Below are positions 15,807 to 22,304 of a stretch of DNA of 24,118 nt, in pieces. The stretch lies in contig CABUGI010000021.1 in the NCBI GenBank assembly GCA_902491055.1, positions 1 through 24,118 of the forward strand. The letters run 5' to 3'. Each line of letters starts with the position of its first letter. Within the stretch, counting starts at the first letter, position 1. Position numbers and translations under genes: made by a program. Source of the stretch: an uncultured Collinsella sp. (GTDB taxonomy: Bacteria > Actinomycetota > Coriobacteriia > Coriobacteriales > Coriobacteriaceae). The notes beneath the pieces were generated by a model. The model saw only the letters and a program-made list of their open reading frames with translations, was not told where the DNA came from and made no database searches.

Positions 15807-16418
15807 ATGGATATGAAGACGATCGGCATTGTGGTCGTAGTGGTTGCGGTCGGGTTCACCATTTACATGGAGGTCCAAAAGCGCACAACCTTCGCCAAGC
15901 TCGAGGCGTACCTGCGCGAGGGCGACCTCAACAACTACCTCAAGGTCCTGAACCGCCCGCTCACTAGCGTGCTGTACCCCAAGTACAACGTGCTTTTCAT
16001 GCGCTTGAACGCAGCTCTTGCCATGGATGACGTCGAGGCATCCGAGCGCATCATCCGCGAGATGGGTTCGCTCAAGATGAGCGAGGAGCAGACACTCGCG
16101 CTGGCGGCAAAGGCGTTCTCCTTCTACGTGGAGATCGGGGATGAGCCCCACGCACGCGAGGTGCTCTCCTACCTCGAGGAGCACGGTGATCGCGAGGCTG
16201 CGCGTGCCGACCGTCGCACCTATGACGTCTTCCTCAAGGGCTCGTATGCCTATATCGACGAGATGGAGCGCGCGTTGTCGGAGGCGGCTGGCATGGAAGA
16301 GGCCCTGCTCTGCCAGATGCTCTCGGTTCAGTACGAGAACAAGGGTGACGAGGGGCGCGCCGCGTCCTATTGCGAGCGCGCTGAGCGGACGCTCGCAGCA
16401 GCCATGCCTGACAAGTAG
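15807..16418 (+). CDS. Unknown membrane-anchored, helix-rich protein
   Basis: I do not recognise this 203-residue protein. Residues 5-21 form one hydrophobic helix (TIGIVVVVVAVGFTIYM), followed by a basic/aromatic stretch and then a soluble, charged, helical region. The spacing of small and aromatic residues (for example LALAAKAFSFYVEIGDEPHA, then an SVQYENKGDEGRAASYC stretch) resembles tetratricopeptide-type helical hairpins, which would suit a protein-binding role, but this is only a visual impression. GAGAAAGG lies 7 bp upstream of the ATG, and the gene is 15 bp after the sulfatase, so it is almost certainly cotranscribed with it. It could hold the sulfatases near the membrane, or be unrelated. 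Confidence 0.75.
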   Translation: MDMKTIGIVVVVVAVGFTIYMEVQKRTTFAKLEAYLREGDLNNYLKVLNRPLTSVLYPKYNVLFMRLNAALAMDDVEASERIIREMGSLKMSEEQTLALAAKAFSFYVEIGDEPHAREVLSYLEEHGDREAARADRRTYDVFLKGSYAYIDEMERALSEAAGMEEALLCQMLSVQYENKGDEGRAASYCERAERTLAAAMPDK

Positions 16419-16439
16419 GGAAGAGTCTAGGCGCTTCAT

Positions 16440-16683
16440 ATGCTAGCAATCGTATTCACCATTGCGTTTTTCGCCTCTACCATCAGTGCCATCTGCGGTG
16501 TCGGCGGGGCATCATCATTAAGCCCGTGATGGACGCCGTGGGTGTCGCCGACGTGGCGACCATCAACTTCCTGTCCGGATGCACCGCGAGGACAACATCG
16601 GGCACTTCGCCATGAGCGTTTCCACCGCGCTGCTGCTCGACGTCGTCTACGCGTGCATCTTCAACCAGGATTACTTCGCTAAC
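16440..16683 (+). pseudogene. Broken TauE/SafE-type exporter joined to an unrelated C-terminus
   Basis: From ATG 16440 the frame encodes a membrane segment and ICGVGG, then a frameshift around 16504-16510 (in the run of G) leads to a stop at 16527-16529. Read in the shifted frame, the sequence goes on as IIIKPVMDAVGVADVATINF, clearly related to the start of the intact exporter at 16920. At about 16575 this homology ends. Another frame then continues to the TAG at 16681-16683 with a hydrophobic tail ending FNQDYFANY, which is not from this family and which I could not identify. The gene is a decayed, recombined paralogue. The following 236 bp up to 16919 hold no gene that I can see, only an ACATATC/GATATGT inverted repeat at 16797-16826. 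Confidence 0.75.
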
Positions 16684-16919
16684 TACTAGCGGCGTGTCGA
16701 GACGGTGCGCGGGCCATTGATGGACTCGGCAGGCAGATTGGCGGGGACGCCTAGCCCTTGGCGCAACGGTGCTCCGCATGAGCGGCGTAAATAGGGACAT
16801 ATCGCGCAGCAGCGTTCGAGATATGTAAAAGTCCACAACCATACGCTGCGGTTTTGAATGATACGAACGCTTGCAATTCGTTGCATAGGGTGTTGCTCGA
16901 TCGATAGGAGCTTGTTCGG

Positions 16920-17717
16920 ATGGGTCCTCAATACATCTTGGTCTTCGCGGTATGCTTCCTGGCGTCGCTTCTGGGGCCGCTCTGTGGCATCGGCGGCGGC
17001 GTGATCATCAAGCCCGTGGTCGACGCGATGAACGTCATGAGCGTGAGCACGGTGAGCTTCCTCTCGAGCATGTCGGTGCTCATCATGTCGCTCTCCACGC
17101 TCGCGCAGAACGCGGCGAGCGGGCAGTCTGATATCGACGCGCGGGCGATGTCGCCCATCGCCGTCAGCTCCGCGGTGGGCGGCGTGATCGGCAAGATGTT
17201 GTTCAACCGGCTGGGGTCCGTGTTCCCCGACGCCGAGCTCGTCGGCGCGGTCCAGGCCGCCGTGCTCATCGTGCTCGCCGTCCTCGTGCTGGCCTACACG
17301 CTCAACAAGGCGCGCATCAAGGGCCTCAAGCTCGAGAATGCGTGGGCGCAGGCGCTCATAGGGTTCTGCGCCGGGGCGTGCTGGTCCTTCCTCGGCATCG
17401 GCGGCGGCCCCTTCAACCTGGCCATCCTCGTCTTCTTCTTCGCCATGGAGAGCAAGCCCGCCGCGCAGGCGTCGCTGTTCATCATCGCGTTCTCGCAGAC
17501 GGCGAGCCTCATCTACACGCTGGCCACGGGCAGCGTGCCCGCGTTCCTCCCCGTGGTCCTGCTGGGCATGGCGGCGATGGCGGTGCTTGGGTCGGTCGTG
17601 GGGCGCCGCCTGCTGCGCCGGATGGACTCGGCGGCGGTCGATAAGCTCTACGTGTTCGCCCTCGTGCTCATCATCGTGATCTGCACGTACAATTTCATCC
17701 GGTTCTCGGTGCTCTAG
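16920..17717 (+). CDS. TauE/SafE-family (sulfite/sulfate) exporter
   Basis: This 265-residue membrane protein has about eight hydrophobic segments arranged as two repeats, each with the family's glycine motif: GIGGGVIIKP near residue 23 and LGIGGGPFNLA near residue 158. Family members move sulfite, sulfate, sulfoacetate or other small organic anions across the membrane, often outward. AGGAG lies 9 bp before the ATG. Its position after two sulfatases suggests that it exports the sulfate released in the cytoplasm, or sulfite formed from it. Base composition is visibly more GC-rich at third positions than in the neighbouring acc and phosphatase genes, so it may have a different history. The substrate is inferred from context. 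Confidence 0.9.
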   Translation: MGPQYILVFAVCFLASLLGPLCGIGGGVIIKPVVDAMNVMSVSTVSFLSSMSVLIMSLSTLAQNAASGQSDIDARAMSPIAVSSAVGGVIGKMLFNRLGSVFPDAELVGAVQAAVLIVLAVLVLAYTLNKARIKGLKLENAWAQALIGFCAGACWSFLGIGGGPFNLAILVFFFAMESKPAAQASLFIIAFSQTASLIYTLATGSVPAFLPVVLLGMAAMAVLGSVVGRRLLRRMDSAAVDKLYVFALVLIIVICTYNFIRFSVL

Positions 17718-17800
17718 TTCTTCGCCCCGAAACGGGATGCCGCGATAATGGAGCTGGAGCGCGGGCCTTCCTCTTCTGCCTTGAGGAGGTCGCCGTGTCC

Positions 17801-17957
17801 CGCTCGTCTCATGAGCGCCGATGGTGTTGAAGTCCTCTTGGCAATAAGTCGCGGCAGCGTCAGCCGCCAATTCAAAAAAGCCACAGGCGGAAGGCAAACC
17901 GCTTCAAAGCAAATTCACCCTCCAACAAATAGTGGATCCCCAACAAAGTCTTTAGCC
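17801..17957 (+). pseudogene. Decayed second copy of the histidine phosphatase gene
   Basis: Codons from 17808 read LMSADGVEVLLAISRGSVSR and align with residues 135-154 of the gene at 5788, but the catalytic histidine (H148 there) is arginine here (CGC at 17850-17852). About 74 bp are missing after 17884, with a frame change. The C-terminal codons from 17911 then read KFTLQQIVDPQQSL and stop, differing from the intact copy in one residue although many third bases differ. The 5' half is absent. Much of the divergence between the copies is therefore synonymous, which means the ancestor of this copy was a working gene that later decayed. Confidence 0.85.
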
Positions 17958-18002
17958 TGAGCGAGCAGAGTTAAGCAGGCGTCAACGTGTCGTCTCCCAA
18001 GC
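17935..18002 (+). repeat. 68-bp direct repeat, right copy
   Basis: The partner of 6388-6455 (65/68 identical, 40-bp exact core). It holds the end of the decayed phosphatase copy and the same 3' flank as the left copy, including GTGTCGTCTCCC, the start of the agaS-like remnant on the left. Similarity stops at 18003, about 315 bp before rplC. Confidence 0.95.
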
Positions 18003-18047
18003 CCGGCAGAGCAGCAACCTTAATATATTTCGCCGCCGCTCTGCCGG
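18003..18047. other. Inverted repeat at the edge of the island
   Basis: CCGGCAGAGC at 18003-18012 pairs perfectly with GCTCTGCCGG at 18038-18047 around a 25-nt loop. It begins exactly where the direct repeat ends. No T-run follows on either strand, so it is a poor terminator candidate. It may be a leftover of the recombination event or a structure in the rplC upstream region. Confidence 0.4.
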
Positions 18048-18106
18048 CCCCAGGCGACTCCGCGCACTTTACCTGCGTAAACAATGTGAGTGAAATATGA
18101 ATCTCG

Positions 18107-18133
18107 ATGGATACGCCCGCAGCCGTGTATACT
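18107..18133 (+). promoter_or_regulatory. Promoter-like element P1 upstream of rplC
   Basis: The 26 bp from 18107 match 19972-19997 (upstream of rplB) at 23 positions, ending in a shared CCGTGTATAC. TATACT at 18128-18133 is a good -10 box. No standard -35 is seen at 17 bp; TGGATA lies 14 bp upstream. Conservation at two ribosomal gene starts supports a real promoter. Confidence 0.6.
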
Positions 18134-18316
18134 AAACAGCTGTGTGTAACCAGGGGAGTATTCTGGCTGGACAAAATGCCTGCTTAATAGGGTTGTCAGG
18201 TAGTCCGGGCGAAATACAAGGCTGGGGAGCACGTCGTGTAAGTAGTGGTCCTCTAGGGGCGTACGCTCGGTGGTGTACGCATTGTCCCAAGACCACGCGA
18301 GAGTTGGGATCATATC
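18134..18316 (+). promoter_or_regulatory. Structured 5' leader of the rplC operon
   Basis: No convincing gene lies in this region. It can fold into a nested structure: GTGGTC (18245-18250) with GACCAC (18291-18296), inside it GGG (18256-18258) with CCC (18286-18288), and at the tip GCGTAC (18259-18264) with GTACGC (18275-18280). It ends 20 nt before the rplC start. S10-operon leaders often bind a ribosomal protein such as L4 to give feedback control; whether this one does is unknown. Confidence 0.5.
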
Positions 18317-18937
18317 TTGATCAGCATGATTCTCGGCCGCAAGATTGGCATGACCCAGGTTTGGGACGAGGACGACAACGTCGTTCCCGTCACGGTCATC
18401 CAGGCTGGCCCCTGCGCTGTCTCGCAGGTTAAAACTCAGGCAACCGACGGCTATGACGCCGTCCAGATCGGTTTCGGCGACATCAAGGCCAAGAACGTGA
18501 ACAAGCCCATGGCTGGTCACTTCGCCAAGGCTGGCGTCGAGCCTGTCCGCTTCCTTCGTGAGGTCCGCGTCGAGAACGGCGAGGAGCACAAGGTCGGCGA
18601 GGTCGTCACCGTCGCTGATTTCGCTGATGTCGAGAAGGTCGACGTCATCGGTACCTCCAAGGGTAAGGGCTTCCAGGGTCGCATCAAGCGCTGGGGTCAG
18701 CGCCGCGGTCCTATGACGCATGGTTCTCACTTCCAGCGTCACCCCGGTTCTATCGGTCAGTGCGCCTATCCTGCGCGCGTCCTCAAGGGCGTCAAGATGG
18801 CCGGTCACATGGGTAACGAGCGCGTTACCGTCAAGAACCTTTCCGTTGTCCGCATCGATGCCGAGCAGAACCTCATCTTGGTCAAGGGCGCTGTCCCGGG
18901 TGCCAAGAATGGTCTCGTCGCCATCCGTATGGCCTAA
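18317..18937 (+). CDS. rplC: 50S ribosomal protein L3
   Basis: The 206-residue protein is an early-assembly component of the large subunit near the peptidyl-transferase centre. ILGRKIGMTQVWDEDD at the start and KGKGFQGRIKRWGQRRGPMTHGSHFQRHPGS in parts of the middle (residues about 115-150) are L3 hallmarks. I chose the TTG at 18317, not the ATG at 18326: GGGA lies 7 bp before the TTG but 16 bp before the ATG, and with TTG the N-terminus lines up residue for residue with the MTKGILGRKIG start known from Bacillus L3. It is the first gene of the cluster here; rpsJ, usually directly upstream, is absent. Confidence 0.97.
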   Translation: MISMILGRKIGMTQVWDEDDNVVPVTVIQAGPCAVSQVKTQATDGYDAVQIGFGDIKAKNVNKPMAGHFAKAGVEPVRFLREVRVENGEEHKVGEVVTVADFADVEKVDVIGTSKGKGFQGRIKRWGQRRGPMTHGSHFQRHPGSIGQCAYPARVLKGVKMAGHMGNERVTVKNLSVVRIDAEQNLILVKGAVPGAKNGLVAIRMA

Positions 18938-18983
18938 GGGCCCAGCCCATTTAGCCCAGCGTCATACCAAGGAGAACACTTAA

Positions 18984-19610
18984 ATGGCAAAGTTTGAAGT
19001 AAAGAACAGCGAGGGCAAGAAGGTCGCCGAGGCCGAGCTCGCCGCTGAGGTGTACGGCATCGAGCCGAACATCCACGTTATGCACCACATCGTCAAGTGC
19101 CAGATGGCCTCTTGGCGTCAGGGCACCCAGTCTGCTAAGGGTCGCTCTGAGGTTTCCGGTGGCGGCAAGAAGCCTTGGCGTCAGAAGGGCACCGGCCGTG
19201 CCCGCCAGGGTTCCATCCGTGCTGCCCAGTGGCGTCACGGTGGCGTCGTCTTCGCCCCCAAGCCCCGTTCCTACGCTAAGCGTATGAACAACAAGGAGGT
19301 CAAGCTGGCTATGCGCTCCGCGCTGTCCGCCAAGCTGGCCGATGGCGAGCTCGTGCTCGTCGACGACTACGGCTTCGAGAAGCCTTCCACCAAGGCTGCC
19401 GTCGCCATGCTCAAGGCTCTCGGCCTTGAGGGCAAGCGTCTGACCATCATCGTTCGCGATGAGGACGTCAACGCCTACCTGTCGTTCCGCAACATTCCCA
19501 AGACGTTCATCATCACCGCTGACGAGGCCAACACCTACGATCTCGTCAACAACAACGCTGTGCTGATGCCCGCCGACATCGCCGCTCACTTCGGGGAGGT
19601 GCTTGCATAA
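18984..19610 (+). CDS. rplD: 50S ribosomal protein L4
   Basis: This 208-residue protein binds 23S rRNA and lines the exit tunnel through its extended loop. The loop is visible as GGGKKPWRQKGTGRARQGS around residues 60-78, followed by FAPKPRSYAKRMNNKEVKLA. In several bacteria L4 represses its own operon through the leader RNA, relevant here given the structured leader before rplC. AAGGAGA lies upstream. Its stop codon is directly followed by the rplW ATG. Confidence 0.97.
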   Translation: MAKFEVKNSEGKKVAEAELAAEVYGIEPNIHVMHHIVKCQMASWRQGTQSAKGRSEVSGGGKKPWRQKGTGRARQGSIRAAQWRHGGVVFAPKPRSYAKRMNNKEVKLAMRSALSAKLADGELVLVDDYGFEKPSTKAAVAMLKALGLEGKRLTIIVRDEDVNAYLSFRNIPKTFIITADEANTYDLVNNNAVLMPADIAAHFGEVLA

Positions 19611-19898
19611 ATGACCGCCCACGAGATCATCATCCGTCCGATCGTGTCCGAGCGTTCCTTCTCCGGCATGGAGCTGAACAAGTACACGTTCGAGGTCGCC
19701 AAGGATGCTAACAAGTATCAGATCAAGGACGCTGTCGAGGAGATCTTCGGCGTCAAGGTCGTTCGCGTGAACACCTTGACGGTCAAGCCCAAGACCAAGC
19801 GCGTGCGCTATGTCGCCGGCAAGACCCGTTCTTGGAAGAAGGCCATCGTCACGCTGGCCGAGGGCGACACCATCGAGGTCTTTGGCAACCAGGCCTAA
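19611..19898 (+). CDS. rplW: 50S ribosomal protein L23
   Basis: The 95-residue protein sits at the exit of the peptide tunnel and docks trigger factor and SRP. It begins with an HEIIIRPIVSERS stretch and has YTFEVAKDANKYQIKDAVEE and VRVNTLTVKPKTKR, all typical of L23. It starts immediately after the rplD stop, so the two are translationally coupled. A terminator-like hairpin follows after 18 bp and separates it from rplB. Confidence 0.97.
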   Translation: MTAHEIIIRPIVSERSFSGMELNKYTFEVAKDANKYQIKDAVEEIFGVKVVRVNTLTVKPKTKRVRYVAGKTRSWKKAIVTLAEGDTIEVFGNQA

Positions 19899-19916
19899 GA
19901 CTCGCTGCTGTTGAGT

Positions 19917-19960
19917 GAGCTCATGCCTCCCAAATAGGGGAGGCGGGAGCTCAAGGTTTT
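19917..19960 (+). terminator. Terminator-like hairpin between rplW and rplB
   Basis: GAGCTC (19917-19922) pairs with 19947-19952 and GCCTCCC (19925-19931) with GGGAGGC (19938-19944), separated by a 2x2 internal loop, with a 6-nt loop. TTTT follows at 19957-19960 after AAGG. Partial termination or attenuation within the ribosomal cluster is likely. Confidence 0.6.
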
Positions 19961-19971
19961 GGGCGTATAAA

Positions 19972-20046
19972 ATGGACACGCCCGGAACCGTGTATACGTC
20001 CGGTGTCATCGCACCCGAGGCAGAACCTCGAATCCCTGTCTGCGAT
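19972..20046 (+). promoter_or_regulatory. Promoter-like element P2 and leader hairpin upstream of rplB
   Basis: Bases 19972-19997 match the element before rplC (23/26), ending in TATACG at 19993-19998 with TGGACA at 19973-19978. Downstream, ATCGCA (20008-20013) pairs with TGCGAT (20041-20046), enclosing CGAGG/CCTCG (20016-20020 with 20026-20030). The rplB ribosome binding site follows this structure. Together with the hairpin before it, this marks a new transcription unit. Confidence 0.6.
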
Positions 20047-20077
20047 GGCTAACGGATTCCTATTGAAAGGGATTGTA

Positions 20078-20908
20078 ATGGCTGTAAAGCACCTTAAGCC
20101 GACCTCCGCTGGTAGGCGTTGGCAGACGATCTCCGACTTCTCCGAGATCACCTGCACCAAGCCCGAGAAGTCTCTTCTCGAGCCCCTGCCCAAGAAGGCC
20201 GGTCGTAACAACAACGGCCGCATCACCACCCGCCACCAGGGCGGCGGCGTGAAGCGTCGTTACCGCGTGATCGACTTCAAGCGCAACAAGGACGGCGTGC
20301 CCGCCAAGGTTGCCACGATCGAGTACGATCCGAACCGTTCCGCTCGCATCGCTCTGCTGCACTACGCTGACGGTGAGAAGCGCTACATCCTGGCCCCCAA
20401 GGGTCTCGAGGTCGGTCAGACCATCATGTCCGGTTCTGACGCCGACATCAAGCCGGGCAACGCTCTGCCCCTCGCCGACATCCCCGTCGGTACGCTCATC
20501 CACGCCGTCGAGTTCCAGCCGGGCAAGGGCGCTGCTATCGCCCGTTCCGCCGGTAACTCCTGCCAGCTGATGGGTAAGGAGGGCAAGTACGCTATCGTCC
20601 GTATGCCCTCCTCCGAGATGCGCCGCATCCTCGTTACCTGCCGCGCCACCGTCGGTGAGGTCGGCAACGCCGATTACTCCAACATCGTCATCGGCAAGGC
20701 CGGCCGTAAGCGTCACATGAACGTGCGCCCGACCGTCCGCGGTACCGTCATGAACCCTGTCGACCACCCGCACGGCGGTGGCGAGGGCAAGAACCACACC
20801 TCTGGTCGTCCCTCCGTTACCCCCTGGGGTAAGCCGACGAAGGGCCTTCGTACGCGCAAGAAGAAGAAGGTCTCGAACCAGCACATCATTCGTCGCCGTA
20901 AGAAGTAA
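20078..20908 (+). CDS. rplB: 50S ribosomal protein L2
   Basis: The 276-residue protein (family norm 273-277) is a core 23S rRNA-binding protein needed for peptidyl-transferase activity. The start is MAVKHLKPTSAGRR, with GAAAGG 5-8 bp upstream; an in-frame extension to 20003 would cover the leader hairpin and is rejected. RHQGGGVKRRYRVIDFKR near residue 55 and the catalytically important VMNPVDHPHGGGEGK near residue 225 are intact, as is the basic C-terminus GLRTRKKKKVSNQ. It is first in the second ribosomal unit. Confidence 0.97.
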   Translation: MAVKHLKPTSAGRRWQTISDFSEITCTKPEKSLLEPLPKKAGRNNNGRITTRHQGGGVKRRYRVIDFKRNKDGVPAKVATIEYDPNRSARIALLHYADGEKRYILAPKGLEVGQTIMSGSDADIKPGNALPLADIPVGTLIHAVEFQPGKGAAIARSAGNSCQLMGKEGKYAIVRMPSSEMRRILVTCRATVGEVGNADYSNIVIGKAGRKRHMNVRPTVRGTVMNPVDHPHGGGEGKNHTSGRPSVTPWGKPTKGLRTRKKKKVSNQHIIRRRKK

Positions 20909-20940
20909 TTTCGGATACCGAGTTTTAGGAGAAAGCACTT

Positions 20941-21201
20941 ATGAGCAGAAGTCTCAAAAAGGGCCCGTTCGTGGAGACTCGCCTTCTCTCGCGTATCACC
21001 GCGATGAACGAGGCTGGCAAGAAGGACGTCGTGAAGACCTGGTCCCGCGCGTCCACCATCTTCCCCGAGATGGTTGGTCACACCATCGCCGTCCACGACG
21101 GCCGCAAGCATGTGCCCGTGTATGTTACCGAGTCCATGGTTGGTCACAAGCTCGGCGAGTTCGCGCCGACTCGTACGTTCCGTGGCCACAAGGCCAAATA
21201 G
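20941..21201 (+). CDS. rpsS: 30S ribosomal protein S19
   Basis: The 86-residue protein lies in the head of the small subunit and contacts the A-site region. MSRSLKKGPFVE at the start, SRASTIFPEMVGHTIAVHDG and the C-terminal FAPTRTFRGHKAK identify it. GGAGAAAG precedes the ATG. It is 32 bp after rplB and 14 bp before rplV. Nothing is unusual in it. Confidence 0.97.
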   Translation: MSRSLKKGPFVETRLLSRITAMNEAGKKDVVKTWSRASTIFPEMVGHTIAVHDGRKHVPVYVTESMVGHKLGEFAPTRTFRGHKAK

Positions 21202-21215
21202 GGGGTTAACCGTAA

Positions 21216-21587
21216 ATGGCAACTAAGTCTATTGAAACTGAGGCCACCGAGGTTCGCGCCGTCGCTAAGTACGTGCGTGTTTCCCCCAGCAAGGCCCGCC
21301 TGGTGGTCGATCTGATCCGCCACAAGCCTGTCGCTCAGGCCTTCGACATCCTCCACTTCTGCGACCGCGCCGTCGCCGTGGATGTCGAGAAGGTTCTCCG
21401 TTCCGCCGTTGCGAACGCCGAGAACAACAACGGTCTGCGTGCCGACAACCTGGTTGTCGCCGCTGCCTATGTTGACGAGGGTCCGACGCTTAAGCGCATC
21501 CGTCCCCGCGCCAAGGGTTCCGCTTCTCGCATTCTGAAGCGTACTTCCCACATCACCGTCGTCGTTGCTCCTCGAAAGGAGGCGTAA
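21216..21587 (+). CDS. rplV: 50S ribosomal protein L22
   Basis: This 123-residue protein binds 23S rRNA and its long beta-hairpin lines the exit tunnel near the macrolide site. AVAKYVRVSPSKARLVVDLI near the N-terminus and the hairpin segment VDEGPTLKRIRPRAKGSASR are characteristic. It has about ten extra residues at the N-terminus (MATKSIETEATEV) compared with the shortest family members. It lies 6 bp before rpsC. Confidence 0.97.
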   Translation: MATKSIETEATEVRAVAKYVRVSPSKARLVVDLIRHKPVAQAFDILHFCDRAVAVDVEKVLRSAVANAENNNGLRADNLVVAAAYVDEGPTLKRIRPRAKGSASRILKRTSHITVVVAPRKEA

Positions 21588-21593
21588 AGCTGT

Positions 21594-22304
21594 ATGGGTC
21601 AGAAAGTCTACCCCACCGGCTTCCGTCTTGGCATCACCGAGAACTGGCGCTCCCGCTGGTTCGCAGAGAAGGATTACGCTAAGACCCTCGGTAACGATCT
21701 CGAGATCCGCAAGTACCTCGAGAAGCGTCTTTCCCGCGCAGCTGTCTCCCGCGTCGAGATCGAGCGCGCTGGCGACAAGGTGAAGGTCATCATCCTCACC
21801 GCTCGCCCCGGCGTTGTCATCGGTAAGAAGGGTGCCGAGATCGATACCCTCCGCACCGAGCTCGAGAAGGTCGCTGGCGTTTCCAAGGGCCAGCTCTCCG
21901 TCGACGTTGTCGAGATCAAGCGCCCCGAGCTCGACGCCAACCTCGTTGCTCAGTCTATTGCCGAGCAGCTCGAGGGCCGCGTTGCCTTCCGTCGCGCTAT
22001 GCGCAAGGCTGTCCAGTCCGCCCGCAAGGCCGGCGCTAAGGGCATCCGTATCCAGTGCTCCGGTCGTCTCGGCGGCGCCGAGATGGGCCGTCGTGAGTGG
22101 TACCGTGAGGGTCGCGTGCCTCTGCACACCCTCCGTGCCAAGATCGACTACGGCACGGCTGTCGCCAGCACCACCATGGGCGCTTGCGGCGTGAAGGTCT
22201 GGATCTACCTGGGCGAGAAGCTCCCGGGCCAGCCTGTTCCCAACCCTGCACTCGAGGGCTCTTCCCGTCCTCGTCGTCGTAACTCCGAGAGGAGGGGTCA
22301 GTAG
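21594..22304 (+). CDS. rpsC: 30S ribosomal protein S3
   Basis: The 236-residue protein forms part of the mRNA entry site and its helicase. MGQKVYPTGFRLGI begins it; the KH domain loop VVIGKKGAEIDTLR lies near residue 75; GAKGIRIQCSGRLGGAEMGR is the C-terminal domain signature. GAAAGGAGG lies upstream of the ATG. The stop codon overlaps the GTG start of rplP by one base. Confidence 0.97.
   Translation: MGQKVYPTGFRLGITENWRSRWFAEKDYAKTLGNDLEIRKYLEKRLSRAAVSRVEIERAGDKVKVIILTARPGVVIGKKGAEIDTLRTELEKVAGVSKGQLSVDVVEIKRPELDANLVAQSIAEQLEGRVAFRRAMRKAVQSARKAGAKGIRIQCSGRLGGAEMGRREWYREGRVPLHTLRAKIDYGTAVASTTMGACGVKVWIYLGEKLPGQPVPNPALEGSSRPRRRNSERRGQ

Noticed and set aside
16686..17897. A 403-codon minus-strand frame opposite the TauE/SafE gene
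   Set aside because: It is a run of His, Arg, Glu and Asp, the usual antisense image of a GC-rich membrane protein gene.
17748..17960. A 70-codon frame covering the decayed phosphatase copy as a real small gene
   Set aside because: Only its middle matches the phosphatase; the rest is out of frame and the catalytic His is lost.
18142..18432. A 96-codon frame before rplC as a possible rpsJ
   Set aside because: Its protein has no resemblance to S10 and it runs into rplC in another frame.
20003..20077. A longer rplB starting at 20003
   Set aside because: L2 is normally about 275 residues and begins MA(V/I)K; the extension overlaps a leader hairpin, and a good ribosome binding site precedes 20078.
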